Positions 43,880-55,971 of a DNA stretch of 64,000 nucleotides are shown here, in pieces. How positions within the stretch are numbered: the first letter of the stretch is position 1; each line of letters starts with the position of its first letter. The translations under genes and the position numbers were made by a program. The notes under the pieces are model-generated. The model made no database searches. It saw only the letters and a program-made list of their open reading frames with translations, and was not told the origin of the DNA. This DNA comes from Nicotiana tabacum (Eukaryota; Streptophyta; Magnoliopsida; Solanales; Solanaceae): contig NC_134096.1 in NCBI RefSeq assembly GCF_000715075.1, positions 120,154,698 through 120,218,697 on the forward strand, read 5' to 3'.

Positions 43880-46800
43880 TGTCAAGACCCCAATTTTCCT
43901 CCTTAGGATGTCGTGATGGCACCTAGTCTCTAATACTAGATAAACCTAACATTCATGCAGAAATAACCGAAACAATAATTAAAGTCTCAAAACTCAACAG
44001 CTAATATAAAGAAAATCTCCACAACTCAGTATGTATATAATTGCCCAAAAACCGACGAAATACAAGTCACAAGCTCTATGAAGTGATATTGAATATCTCT
44101 ATACATCTGTGTCTAATAAAGGATAAGGGAATGAAATAAACTAGGTGGGTAGGGGGGGACTCCGAGGCCTGCGGACTCCGGTAGGTATGCCTTGAAGTCT
44201 CCGAAAACCGGGCTCTCACTAGTGCCTGGACTGGTAGAAGGTACCTGGATCTGCATAAAAAGATGTGCAGAAGCGTAGCATGAGCACACCACAACGGTAC
44301 CCAATAAGTGCCAAGCCTAACCTCGGTAAAGTACTGACGAGGTCATGCCAAGGCTCTACTAGAATAAATAAGAAACTGAACAAGTGTACAACAATAGAAA
44401 TGAGGCAATTAAAGAAGTACACCGAGAATAGCTACACTGAACTAAGGCAAATAATACTTTACAGAAGAAAACAAGGGATCTATAATAAGGAACAAAACAA
44501 TAGAATACAAGTGATGAAATAGAAGTATTAACAAGAGTCACTACCGCGGTACTGCCTCGTAGTCTCAATCACAAATCAATTCAAAATATTATATCGCCGC
44601 GGGAGCCTTGTATTTGATTTTAAAAATTATTTTTCTGAATAGCATCCTGCGTTTTAGCCCACTTTATCACACCACATGACTTCTAGTAGTTCCCCTACTA
44701 GCCAAGCGTATCAAGCCCACCTTGTCTCACTGCATGCGTTTCAATCCCAAAACCTTATACCACCGCATGCGTATCAATATCACGACGTATCACCAATCGC
44801 ACCTCAAGTGCCCACTTACATAACTTGCCAAAGGAACCAACAATAACAATATTTTCACAGTAAAGAGCCAATGGCTCAACCACAATATACACAAGAGTCT
44901 CAACAATAACAACCAGAAGTGAATAACTCAACAGAATAGTATTTCACAACTTAACACCTTGCTTCAATGTGAATCACGACCTTTATAACTCAATACCAAT
45001 TTCAACAACAAGATATTACAAGAATAACAACTTCAAGCAAAGATTTCAACGGTTAAATGGAATAAGGGAAACAAGAACTTCAACTAAACATGTAGAACAA
45101 TTAGCAAGTAAGAGATAAGACAAGTAGAACATGTAAAAATAGACTAATGATAATGAATATAACATGTTAAGATAACTCAATTAAGGTATGAAAGGAATCT
45201 ACATAGCTAAAACCGGTAAATTTTCATATTTAGCCCGTGTACACACTCGTCACCTTGCGTACACGGCTTCCACACATCACAATTATCACAAACAATACCA
45301 AATCTTAAGGGTAGTTCCCCCCACACAAGGTTAGGCAAGACACTTACCTCAAAACACGCTAACTCAATCCACTAGTAGGCCTTTCCCTTGATTATCGAAC
45401 TCCGAAAGGCTCGAATCTAGCCAAAACAACTTCATACCATAAATATAAACTATAGGAAGCTAATTCGAATAATAAAGTTACGATCTTTGAAAAGAGATAA
45501 AAATTCAACTCAAAAAGTCTATTCACGAATTACAAAACCTAACCAAAATTACAAAATCCGAATACTCATTTGATAACGAGTCCAACCATTCACGAATTAC
45601 TCAAATTCGACCTGAAATCTCCTTTCAAAAATCCAAAATTTAGTCTAGGAAGTTTTCATAATTTTTTTTAAATTTCAAACTCAAATCCCTAATTAGACAA
45701 TGAAAATAATAATAGATTCATGAAATATTGTCCAATATGGTTTAGAAACACTTACCTCAACAATCTCCTTGAAATATCCTCGAAATATCGCCTCACACTG
45801 AGATCTCAAGGTTCAAAATATGAAAAATGAGATGAACACTAGTTTTTGAAATTTTATTCTGCTGCCGAGTGATTTCTTCTTCGCGAACGCGGAAAGTGCC
45901 TCGCGTTTGCGAAGCACAAATTATGCTGCTGTCCAAATTCCTCTTACGCGAATGCAATAACCCACTCGCGAACGCAGTGACCAAACGATCCTAAACTTCG
46001 CGAACGTGAAGCCTCATTCGCGAATGTGTAAACCATACACGTGAGGTCCCCCAGCCTGTCTCTCTCCTTCGCGAACGCGGATCCCAGCCCATGATCGCAG
46101 TGCACAAACACACTAAACCTTCGCGAATGCGACGGGTAAATTTCCAGCAACCCCTGAAGACTCTACGCGAACGCGGGACAACCTTCGCTTATGCATAGAA
46201 GGAAACCAGACCTGTAGAAAACCAGTAGCTTCAGCAATCCTCAAGGTTTCAAAATGCGACGAACATGGTCTGAATTACACCCGAGGCTCCGGGGACCTCA
46301 ACCAAACGTACCAATAACTCTTAAAACATCACAGGAACACGCTCGAAGTGTCAAATCACATCAAACAACACTAGAACCACGAATCGCACATCGATTCAAG
46401 CCTAATGAACTTATGAACTTTTGAATTTCAAAACTAATGTCGTTTTATACCAAAACAATTCCGATCGACTTCAATTTTTGCACACAAGTCATAAATGACG
46501 TGACAGACCTATTATAACTTTCGAAATCGGAATCCGACCCCGATATCAATAAAGTCAACTCACGGTCAAACTTTCCAATCTTCCAAACTTTTAATTTTCT
46601 AACTTTCGCCAATTCACGTTGAAGCGACATACGAACCTCCAAATCGACATCCGGACTCGTTCCTAAGTCCAAAATCACCATACAGAGCTATTGGAACCGT
46701 CAAAACTCTATTCTGGAATCGTCTACACAAAAGTCAAATTATGGTCAACTCTATCAACTTAAAACTCCAACTTAGGGACTATATGTCCCATTTGACTCCG

Positions 46801-46922
46801 AAACTCACCCGAAACCAAAATCAAACACCTCTACAAGTCACATAATCACAATATAACATAGAGGAGGCAACAAATAGGGGATCGGGGCTCAAATACTCAA
46901 AATGACCGACCGGATCATTATA
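43880..46922 (-). repeat. 5' LTR of the Tekay-type element
   Basis: The 3043-bp repeat matches 35759-38726 over its length. It holds the CGCG word array at 45880-46195, GTAAGT donor-like sites at 45750-45755 and 45342-45347, and the fully paired hairpin at 45235-45266. Confidence 0.88.
45235..45266. promoter_or_regulatory. conserved LTR hairpin (5' LTR of Tekay-type element)
   Basis: CCGTGTAC pairs perfectly with GTACACGG around a 16-base loop with CGTCACC. Confidence 0.6.
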
Positions 46923-47445
46923 ATTTACTTTGCTAGCTTTCGCATGATACCTGATTTTTTCGATCCTAAGAGGCACTTATTAATGGGAGGTTTGGTTTTA
47001 TGTCCCCCTTCTTTTATACTCCTTTTTTTTATATATTAATAAATAAGGTAGGGTCAATGTGAAACGTCACGTCACCATAGGAGGTGAAAGCCTGGCCGAT
47101 GAATTAATAAAAAAAATATTAGACTAATTATCTATCATTTCCTTTCCCAGAAACTAACCCATTTTAACTTTCTAGGAGACTAGGACGACTTCAAGTCACA
47201 AAGCTTAAACAATGCAAAACAGGGTGTTGTTTCTTTCCTTTTTTCCCCATTCAAATAGAGCACGCGGTAGGGAAGTATTTGTATTACTTACGCTATTAAT
47301 TTAAAATTCGTATAACTGATAATATAACATAGCTCAAACTATTTGTCGAGTTGCGCGTATCAGCTTATGCAAGTGCCATGCCAGTCCGTTTCATTCCAAT
47401 TTCATTGTACATTCCCGAAGGGGCTGTCGATTTTGGCTCAAGCCC
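46923..47445. other. non-coding DNA right of the Tekay-type element
   Basis: No coding region or clear element end is recognised. Confidence 0.5.
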
Positions 47446-49117
47446 AAATGACCCGTCCAACCCGTTCAAGATTGGGCTGGTTATTGACACACACATTAAT
47501 TGAACTCAACCATCTTGATTTATTCCATCTCAACTTATCTAAACGGTATACTCACTGAAAATGCTAATTAACTCCATATACCTTTAAAATATTTATTTTA
47601 CTACCTTATATACCTACTTTATAAAAATTTATTACTTTTAAACTTTTAATATCATTATATGCCATTAAATAAATCCCACCTTTTAAGGAACTAAATTATC
47701 TCTCACTCCAACTTAATAAATCCCTTAAAACACTCCATCGTGACGTTTTAAGAAATTGAAATTATACATGTTCACCAAAAAGTCCAAACCCAGTAATTTC
47801 TCTATGAAGTCCTCCATAATTATTTTTCTTCTCTTTCATCTATGTAATCAAAAGAAAAATAAAATAAAATAAGATGAAAATGTTCTAATTAGGGATATAA
47901 TATCTAAACTAAAATAAAATATTAGAATATGCTATTCAAACCAATACATCACAATATCCTAATGAAAAATACAATATTCAAATCAAACAACTATAATATT
48001 CTAATTTGAAATACAGTATTCAAATCGAACATAACACAATATTCTAATTTGGAATATAATATTCAAATTAAACATACAATAATATTCTAATTTTTAATAT
48101 AGTATTCAAATCAAATATACCACACTATTCTAATTTGGAATACAATATTCAAACAAGATTTTTCAAATTAAAAAATTATAAAATATTTGGTTTGATATTG
48201 TATTCCAAATTAAAATATTATTTGAATATAGTATTCCAAATTAGAATATTATAGTATGTTCGGTTTGAATACTGTATTCCAAATTAGAATATTATAGTAT
48301 GTTCGGTTTGAATACTGTATTCCAAATTAGAATATTATGGTATATTTAGTTTGAATGTTGTATTCCAAATTAGAATATTATAGTATTTGAAAAATATATT
48401 ACAAATTAAAATATTATGGTATATTTAGTTTGAATAATATATTCTAAATTAGAATATTGTGATATACTTGGTTTAGATATTATACTTGTCATTAGAATAT
48501 TGTGATATATTCGATTTCAATTGTATTCCAAATTAGAATATTGTGGTATGTTCATAATATATGGGAAGATTTGAAAGTATAGAGTATACAATATCACATG
48601 AAGTTCTGATGGAAAATAGGAATATTGTTTAATTAGGAGATATGTGAATCTCAAAATTCACTGAGTACACGTTTCAATAATTAAGGCTATATTTAAGGGA
48701 TATTATCCTCTTATTAATAGTGATTGTTACACGCATAAGATTCTCTATCAAGATATGCGATGTAATTTCTTTATGGGTATGCAATGTAACTTTCATAATT
48801 AAGGCATAGTGAGTAAAGAGATTTATAAAGGGGTATACGGCGTTAAAACCCCTTTAAAGTTGGACTAATTTTTAGTCCAAATTGATTAATGAGTAACTTT
48901 ACTAAAATATCTTAGAAATATTTTTTTTTGATTTGATATGTTATATATGACCATAACAAAAGAAATTTTTATTTATTTAGTAATTATACAATTCATAAGA
49001 AAACAACATATATTAAGTAAAACTTAATAAGAGTTGGGCGGGTTGGGCTAAGACCCAAATTTTAGTCTATCTTGATCCAACCTATCTTAGCCCAAGTTAC
49101 TTTTGGACGGGTCATTT
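47446..49117. mobile_element. possible foldback or MITE-like element with inverted ends
   Basis: AAATGACCCGTCCAA at 47446-47460 recurs as its exact complement at 49103-49117, within longer CCCAACCCG/CGGGTTGGG-type sequence. The 1.67 kb between them has no coding region but contains a large inverted 43-bp minisatellite. Target duplications were not identified, so the class is open. Confidence 0.45.
47930..48550. repeat. inverted minisatellite with 43-bp units
   Basis: The left arm (about 47930-48150) repeats CTAATTTGGAATACAATATTC-like units at 48001, 48044, 48087 and 48130. The right arm (about 48195-48550) repeats the complementary unit at a 43-bp period (for example GTTCGGTTTG at 48258 and 48301). 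The arms face each other across a short AT spacer near 48150-48195, so the whole can form a long hairpin. Confidence 0.8.
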
Positions 49118-49624
49118 GATCCGCCTAATTATTGATTCAACCTATTTTGATCCGCCCAAATTCGATCCAACCCGCCCATTTGTAACCCCTAATAATTGAT
49201 ATGGTTAGAAGAAGTAATTAACTAGAGCCAATGAATTGAATGGCATTATATTCCAAACATTTGGGTCTACAAATTTGCGTAGGAATCTTCGTCGAGTATT
49301 GATCTGCCCACTATTATGAATTGATGGGAAAATAAAATCTTCTCGTCATTCCTCCAAAACTTTAATTATTGCATGAACATAAAAAATCTTTAACTCAACA
49401 AACACAGAATTAACTTTAAAACGTTTAATGATTATTAATAATCACATGGTGGTAGAACCATAATTACACAAGCTAATTATATTTATTATTTCATGTGATA
49501 TTGGTGGCAATTGATAATCTCAATATAATGTAGCCTGAAATATTTTAGGTTTCTTTGAATTGTCACAAAAATTGCGTTCAGAATTAAGAGAATATAATGC
49601 TATTCAAATTTATTCTTCACCAAC
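49118..49624. other. non-coding AT-rich DNA
   Basis: No gene or repeat structure is supported. Confidence 0.5.
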
Positions 49625-50715
49625 CAAAGTCCTCGTCCTGCTAAGCTATCTCTTTCCTGATTTGCTACCTATTTCTGCTTATTAGAGTTCCCCAAAGGGC
49701 AGGGAAATTAAAGGGACCACTATCCTTGACTATGCAGTGAGAATGTACGAGGTACTTAATTTAACCAATCTCCACTGTTGTACTCGTTGTCCTAACCAAT
49801 CTCCATTGTCGTTGTTACGTATCCTTTACTTAGTTGGTTGGCTAACTAAACGAGGGGCGGGTATAGTTTGGGAAAACCCGAAATCTAAATTTTTGGATTT
49901 TTGTATTACGAATTGAATTTTGGATTTAATTTTTAAATGAATTTCGAATTGGATATTGGATTTGGTATTTCAAATTTTTGGATATTCGAAAATTCGAAAT
50001 TCTTATACTTTATATTTAGTCCATTGTCCATATGTCAATAGTTCAATACCCTACCCATTAGATTTATTCAATATTAATTACTAAGTTACTGTGAGAATAC
50101 TTTTTATTTTGACATGATTTTACTATTTCTACTTTTTATCTGCCGTATTAATGTCTCTATTTATTTTTTGATAATGATTCCATTACTTGAATACTTCATT
50201 TGGATTATTGCGGTGAGAATAAAAAATTTTTCAGGCAATTTAACAAGAGTATTTTATTTTTCTAAAAAGAAGAAACATCTCAACTTATAAGCTCAAAACC
50301 GAAAATCAAAAATATCCAAACCGAGCTTAAAAATCTGATCCAATCCGATAATATTCGGATTGGATTTGGATTGTCATTTTTTCAATCCGAAAACTGAAAA
50401 TCCAAACCAAAATTTTCATATGCAATTCAAAGTGCCTGAATGCCCACCCCTGCCAAAACTTTCAGCTTGTTGATAATGGTACGTTTTCCCACCTTGTAAT
50501 TCCCTCCCCTATTTTCTGCCTTCCCCTATCCTAGTGTTTTTTTTAAAAATAAACAAATAAAACATATCCGCATGGAGATTCAACATTTTCATTTAGAAGG
50601 GATGATCACACAATTTTATGGTCTTAATTTAACTAAACAAAAAATTTAATGAAGAAGGTAAATAAAACTTTTGAATCTTGTGATTTAAAATTAAATTTGT
50701 GTATAACATATTGAC
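49625..50715. repeat. segment duplicated from the protease region, interrupted by an insertion
   Basis: The stretch 49628-49810 matches 33500-33660 (GTCCTGCTAAGCTATCTC...). The stretch 50606-50715 matches 33683-33790 (GATCACACAATTTTATGG...). The order and orientation are the same. The extra 800 bp between the two blocks includes the insertion at 49852-50452. Confidence 0.75.
49852..50452. mobile_element. MITE-like insertion, hAT-type ends
   Basis: The left end (G)AGGGGCGGGTAT and the complement of the right end (C)AGGGGTGGGCAT form imperfect inverted termini of about 12 bp. It lies inside a duplicated segment whose other copy lacks it. An 8-bp target duplication is not convincing. It has no coding capacity. 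Confidence 0.45.
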
Positions 50716-51101
50716 GTCATATTATGCACGTTTTTATGTATATATTATATTAAATAAATAAATACTTTATTTAAGGATATAACTTTTTCTTCAATATTTG
50801 TACAAACTATTAATAAATTCTACAGGAAAAGAAAAGAAAAGAAAAAGAGAAGAAAGAAGAGTATTCAAGCAGAGACAACAAAAAGGCCAAGGATGGCATC
50901 CCCAATCCAAGGATTGTTTTTAATTCAACGGACCTATTTTATTTCATTCCAACAGGGAGTACAAAAGACAGAGGAGTTGGCATCCTAAACACTCTGTTCT
51001 ACAGAGGTGTAATGCGGCAACCAGTACATATGTTGACCTTCAGATATGATAACAAAAGAGGGTAGGGAATGATAATCTTCCCTATACTACAGAAAGGTAA
51101 A

Positions 51102-52490
51102 TCAAGGTACATCAAAATTGTATTGTCTAAGCAGATGTCGATCCAATGTAAAGTCGTTCTTCTTTTGTTTCACCCTGAATGAAGGGAATTGGAGCTTATC
51201 TATATTAGCCTCCCCTCTGGCCTCCCTTGGGAGGTGTTGAAAGGTTGTATACCATGTTATGACGCTATAATTCAGAACACAATTAGATAAATTGTCCGCC
51301 ACTTTGTTGCCTTCCCTGTAGCAGTGCTTTACCTTTGTCTCCTCAGATAGCTCTATCTTGCTTCTTATGTCCTGCACCTTATTTTGTAAACTCCAGGGTA
51401 TATTAGCTATATTTGTTAACCACTGGACCAACATTAGAGAATCACTTTCTATTTCAAGTTTTTTTACGTTTTAATCAATGCACCATTCAATTCCAGCTTT
51501 TAATGCAAGAGTTTCTGCAGTGTTGTTAGTCACTATACCCAGGGGCATTGCATAGGCAATAATCATCTCCCTTTTTTCATTTCTGGCAATGCCACCACCA
51601 CCACTAGGACCTGGATTACCTTTAGAGCATCCATTAGAGTTCAACTTCATCCAACCATTAGGGAGAGGATTCCATTTTATAGCAATGGAGAACCTTGTCA
51701 ACAAGATCAAAGAAATGATTTTATCTCATAAAGGATGGAATTCTAGGGAATTGCTTATGAACGATTATGTTGATCTGTTGAGAGATGCTCAAGATGATTC
51801 TGTTTGAAGATATTCTCCCCCCTTCATATCTACTAGTACACCTTGCTTTCTAAATTTTCCAAATAATAATACCTGGAAGGATCTGGAGAATCATTTTATG
51901 AAGAGGATTTTGATAATTTTCTAACCACTATGTGATGACCATATGTTTGATGTTCCTCTGTTCCCTCCTAATTCCTAACATCTGATTAAAGAATTTTCAG
52001 ACATCTTGTGCTATTCTGCCGTGAATAAACAAATGCTCCTCATCCTTCTGACTTGAATTGATATAGAAAGAACACTTCGAGGGAAGTTGAACTCCAAATC
52101 TACCCATATTGGCATCTACAGATATTTTATGCTTGAGTAATCTCCATAAGAAAAAGGATACTTTAAAAGGGCTCTTCTTGTGCCACATCATCTTATTTAT
52201 CAAAGAAGTACCATTCTTTTCTCTTTGACTGTTCCATGCCGAGTTACAATTGAATCTCCCATCTATTGAAATAGTGCATACTGGCTGATCGTTTAGAGTG
52301 AAAGAACCAATGTTAACTCCCATGATTTGATGAATAATATGTAAAGGGAGTTGTTGACTGAGCTTTGAAATATTCCATTCTTCATTTTAATATATGTAGA
52401 AACATGAAATCTGATAGATCTTGATGCTTCTCCAAACCGAGCTAGAGCTCCAAAGCCAGTCGAGTTGTCCCACCAAAAATTGGAATTACC
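51102..52490 (-). pseudogene. C-terminal remnant of a LINE (L1-type) polyprotein: RT zinc region and RNase H
   Basis: The minus strand reads FWWDNSTGFGALARFG near 52475. It continues with WHKKSPFKVSFFLWRLLKHK and a HLF-type end (52323-51997), the zinc-binding region after plant LINE reverse transcriptase. After a gap come RNase H motifs: LNSNGCSKGNPGPSGGGG (Asp usual where N is seen), NTAETLALKAGIEW, then a TAA at 51471, then IESDSLMLVQW and KVADNLSN, ending at 51102. The frames differ and carry stops. The RT core is missing because a Tekay-type LTR begins next to it at about 52505. A stand-alone RNase H-like gene is possible but less likely. Confidence 0.7.
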
Positions 52491-53712
52491 CTTATTTATT
52501 TTCTCGGTGTTTTGAGTTTGACCATGGTCAATATCAGGTCAAGATAACCATTTTTCAGTATTTTGAGTGCGCGATAAGGTCCGTAGCATATTTTATGATT
52601 GAAATTCATATACGGTTTGTGTCCGAGAGGTTCCAGATGAGTTTCAAAGTGATTTCAGATCATTTCGGAGAAGTTTGGGGTTTGCTGGTTTCTGGTGTGG
52701 CACTGTTCATTCGCAATTGTGAACAATGTTCATCCGCAATTGCGAACACCGTTTATTGCAATTGCGAACACTGTTCATTGGATTTTATTGTTCATTTGCA
52801 AATGCAAAATATTTGTCTGCAAATGCGAACCTGGATAGAAATTTAAGGATTGAAAATCTGTCATTTCTTCATTTTTGATTGGGATTTTTGGAGCTCGGGT
52901 TTTGGGCGATTTTAAGAATTTCTTCACGACATCAACTAGGGTAAGTGTTCTATATCCAAAAGTTATTATATTTCATAAATCCATGGTCATATTCATCGTG
53001 TAATTTGAGTGTTAATGGAAGAAATCAAGGTTTTTGCAAAACTTTTCAAGAACGAAAATTTAAGAATTGGAGATCGAGTTGTTATTGGAATTTGATAAAA
53101 TTGGTATGGTTGAACTCGTATCGTAATGTGTGTTCTATTTTCATAAAAATTCTGTCGGGTTCCAAGAGGTGGGCCCCGCGTTGACTTTTGGTTGACTTTT
53201 TAATGTAAAATTTTAAGTTGATATTTTATTATCCAAAATTATTTCCGATGAATTTTAATGAAGTTATACAATTAATTTGGATAGATTTAAGTTGTCCGGA
53301 GGTCAATTCAAGCAAGAAGACTATTTTGGAATATCAGCCTAATATAAAAAAGGTAAGTATTTTGCCTAACTTTGTGTGGGGGAATTTTCCCTTAGGCATT
53401 GAGTCTTATGTGAAAATTGTATGATTAACAACCATCTACACGAGGTGATGAGTATCTACTCAGTTTATATGTGCAAATTATATCGGCTGAAATTCGTAGA
53501 CACCCTTATGTATTAAATTGAAAAATTGTTGGAACTTAGTAAATTCTTGATTTGTCATGCCTCATTCCTTGTTCGTCGACTTTGTATTTTATATGATAAT
53601 TTGGTGTGATTGCCACTTAGATTTTTATGTGAATTCCGTGTATTTATTGATTTGATATTTCTTGAAAATAATCACATTATTGATTTTTTATCTGTAAATA
53701 ATTAATTAAATA

Positions 53713-53925
53713 TTGACAAGAGTGGGTTGCTCTAGTGGTGAGCGCCCTCCACTTCCAACCAAGAGGTTGTGAGTTCGAGTCACTCCAAGAGCAAGGTGGG
53801 GAGTTCTTGGAGGGAGGGAGTTGAAGGTCTATCGGAAACAACCTCTCTACCCCAGGGTAGGGGTAAGGTCTACATACACACTACCCTCTCCAGACCCCAC
53901 TAGTGGGATTATACAGGGTTATTTT
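53713..53925 (+). mobile_element. tRNA-derived SINE (TS/Au-like)
   Basis: The 213-bp insert has an A box (TTGCTCTAGTGG, 53727-53738) and a B box (GAGTTCGAGTC, 53771-53781). It goes on with the common solanaceous SINE body (GGGTAGGGGTAAGGTCT...) and ends in a T-rich tail. A perfect 20-bp target duplication flanks it (53693-53712 and 53926-53945). The 3' LTR at about 59980-59996 has the empty site. Confidence 0.9.
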
Positions 53926-54299
53926 TGTAAATAATTAATTAAATAAGTTTAAATTGAGGCGTTAATATATTTATCAGAAATTTGGATTAAAGACGAGGTT
54001 GTTCATGTAGAGTTACTTTTCCATCTTTGCTGTTGCTTTTGAGATTTTATATACATTGTGTGGAGCCTTGGTCTATTTTCTGTGAAATTAATTGATTTCC
54101 TTGTACCTTTGAAAAAGTTGTGGCCAACAGGCAAATTTGTAAATGCGAGTGATTATGTGGTGTTGTTGTGATAATTTTCTATATAAATTGTTGTGTGATT
54201 TGGGTTACTGTTATGCGGTGTATAAGAGTGGCATTCCATTATTGATATAATGTAGGCATAAGGGTGGCATTTCACTGTTGTATGTGTGTTGGGATATTG

Positions 54300-54490
54300 T
54301 CTGGGCAGAGTGATAAGGGAGGCTATTAAACAGAGCAATAAGAGAGGCTATTATAGGAGCGATAAGGGTGGCTATAGGAGCGATAAGGGTGGCTATTGAT
54401 ATTGTCACGACGGGAGATAAGGGTGGCTATTATTATGGAGTGATACGGGTGGCTATAGAAGAGATAAGGATGACTATTGTCAGGGATGAT
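54300..54490. repeat. GATAAGGGTGGCTAT tandem words
   Basis: The word GATAAGGGTGGCTAT recurs about six times with short spacers. The same array is at 63195-63375 in the 3' LTR. Confidence 0.7.
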
Positions 54491-54984
54491 ATGTGATGAT
54501 GTGGGGTTATTGCGTTGGTAATTTTCATGTGATGTTGTGATTTTCCTTGTGTTTATTTTTTATCTTGTGCAACTTGTCTTGTTGTTTCGGTAAACCTCAT
54601 AATAGTCTGATCTATGTTGAAATTGTGAGCCTGTGGCTATTGTCGGGTGGATTATGTTATATGGGATCGCATTGCACGCCACAACAAATATGATTAATGT
54701 TATATGGTATCGGGTTGCACGCCGTAACAAGTATGATTAATGTTATATGGGATCGGGTTGCATGCCGCAACAAATATGAAATTTGGACACGAGGTGCCAG
54801 GGAAATATGATGATCTTTTTTTTGGCACGTGACTTGTTCGTGCGGTTATGATAGAAATATGAACACGAGGTGCAGTGGAAATATGAAAGTGGGATGAGAC
54901 TCGTGTTACGAAAATATGAAAGTGGGTTGAGACCCGTATTTTATGATTATGAAATGAGGTATCATAGCGTGACTTTTATTTGGA

Positions 54985-55110
54985 AGAATTATATTCGAAA
55001 GATATTTATTTAAAAGAAGTATATTCGAAAGATATTTATTTGAAAGAATTATATTCGAAAGATATTTATTTGAAAGAAGTATATTTGACAGATATTTATT
55101 AGAAAGAATT
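54985..55110. repeat. 30-bp tandem repeats (ATTCGAAAGATATTTATTTGAAAG)
   Basis: About four units of a 30-bp AT-rich repeat. The same array lies at 63840-63960 in the 3' LTR. Confidence 0.75.
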
Positions 55111-55773
55111 ATATGTATACGATGTATATTTTGAAGGACTTGATTAATTGGTTGTACTTGTGTTTATTATTCATTTGAGCAATATTTATGGATGTTCTTG
55201 TTGCCTTGCTATTTATATCACTGGTTGATTTTTGTTGCTATCATTGGTAGTTGTTTTCCAGTACTATTGTATAATGTTATATTGCACAGGTTATTTGACT
55301 AGTGAGTGTCTTGATTGTACATCATCACTACTCCACCGAGGTTAGTCTTGATACTTACTGGGTATCGATTATGGTGTACTCATACTACACTTCTGCATAT
55401 TTTTGTGCAGATCCAGGTATTGGAGATACAGACTCGGACAGAGTTAGAGCGTGATCGCAAGGATTCAAGATAGAGCTGCTTAGTCGTCGCAGTCCCTTGG
55501 AGTCTTTCCATTTTATTGTACTGTCAACTCTTATTTGAACAGTATTGTATATTCGATCCTTGAGATCGTTGCATGTATTCAGTTAGATTTCGAGACTCAG
55601 TATTTCCAGTATTGGGAAGTTGTTATGTTTGTTTTCGCTTTTGGTTTCGACACTTGTATTAAATCATATGAATTTAAACAAATGGCTTGAAATGAGATTG
55701 TAATCGGCTTATCTAATCTTAGAGACCAAGTGCCATCACGACGCCTTGAGGTAAAATTTTGGGTCGTGACAAG

Positions 55774-55786
55774 TTGGCATCAGAGC
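55774..55786 (+). other. primer binding site (initiator tRNA-Met type)
   Basis: TTGGCATCAGAGC follows the LTR end by two bases and differs by one base from TTGGTATCAGAGC. Confidence 0.8.
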
Positions 55787-55952
55787 TCTAGGTTCATAGG
55801 TTCTATGAGTCACAAACGATTTTAGTAGAGTCTTGCTGATCAGCACAGACTTGTCTGTACTTATCTTCGAGAGGCTACAGAACTATTAGGAAATTTCCAC
55901 TTCTTTCATTTCTGTCGTGCGAAATTTGTTGATTTTGGAGTTTGAGCCTTTG

Positions 55953-55971
55953 TATCTTTATTCTCTCATAG
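55953..55971 (+). other. splice acceptor abutting the gag ATG (deleted Tekay-type element)
   Basis: TATCTTTATTCTCTCATAG ends exactly before ATGGTGAGG at 55972. Donors GTAAGT at 52941 and 53353 in the upstream LTR could pair with it. The Tekay-type element at 43.7 kb has the same acceptor. Confidence 0.5.

Larger units (their letters stand above)
35759..46922 (-). mobile_element. Tekay-type (chromovirus) Ty3/gypsy retrotransposon, both LTRs present
   Basis: Direct repeats of about 3 kb (35759-38726 and 43880-46922) enclose a minus-strand gag and pol. The polypurine tract AAGAGGGGGA abuts the 3' LTR, and a decayed TTGGTATC... primer site abuts the 5' LTR. Pol ends with a chromodomain. The outer flanks (TTTTG and ATTTA) do not form a clear target duplication, and the right end has decayed from GTTACA to ATTATA. 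Stops and a frameshift in pol show that this copy is inactive. Confidence 0.9.
52505..55771 (+). repeat. 5' LTR, truncated at its left end, with SINE insertion
   Basis: It aligns with 59220 onward of the 3' LTR and ends GGGTCGTGACA before the primer site. The first 0.7 kb is missing next to the LINE remnant. It contains GCAATTGCGAAC words (52700-52830), donor-like GTAAGT at 52941 and 53353, and several short tandem repeats (54300-54490, 54650-54780, 54985-55110). Confidence 0.8.

Noticed and set aside
53713..53800. A possible tRNA gene from A and B boxes
   Set aside because: The body, T-rich tail and 20-bp target duplication identify it as a SINE, and no cloverleaf with acceptor pairing is seen.
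54300..55110. Regular short repeats resembling a CRISPR array
   Set aside because: The units are degenerate tandem repeats without unique spacers of constant length, within a plant LTR.
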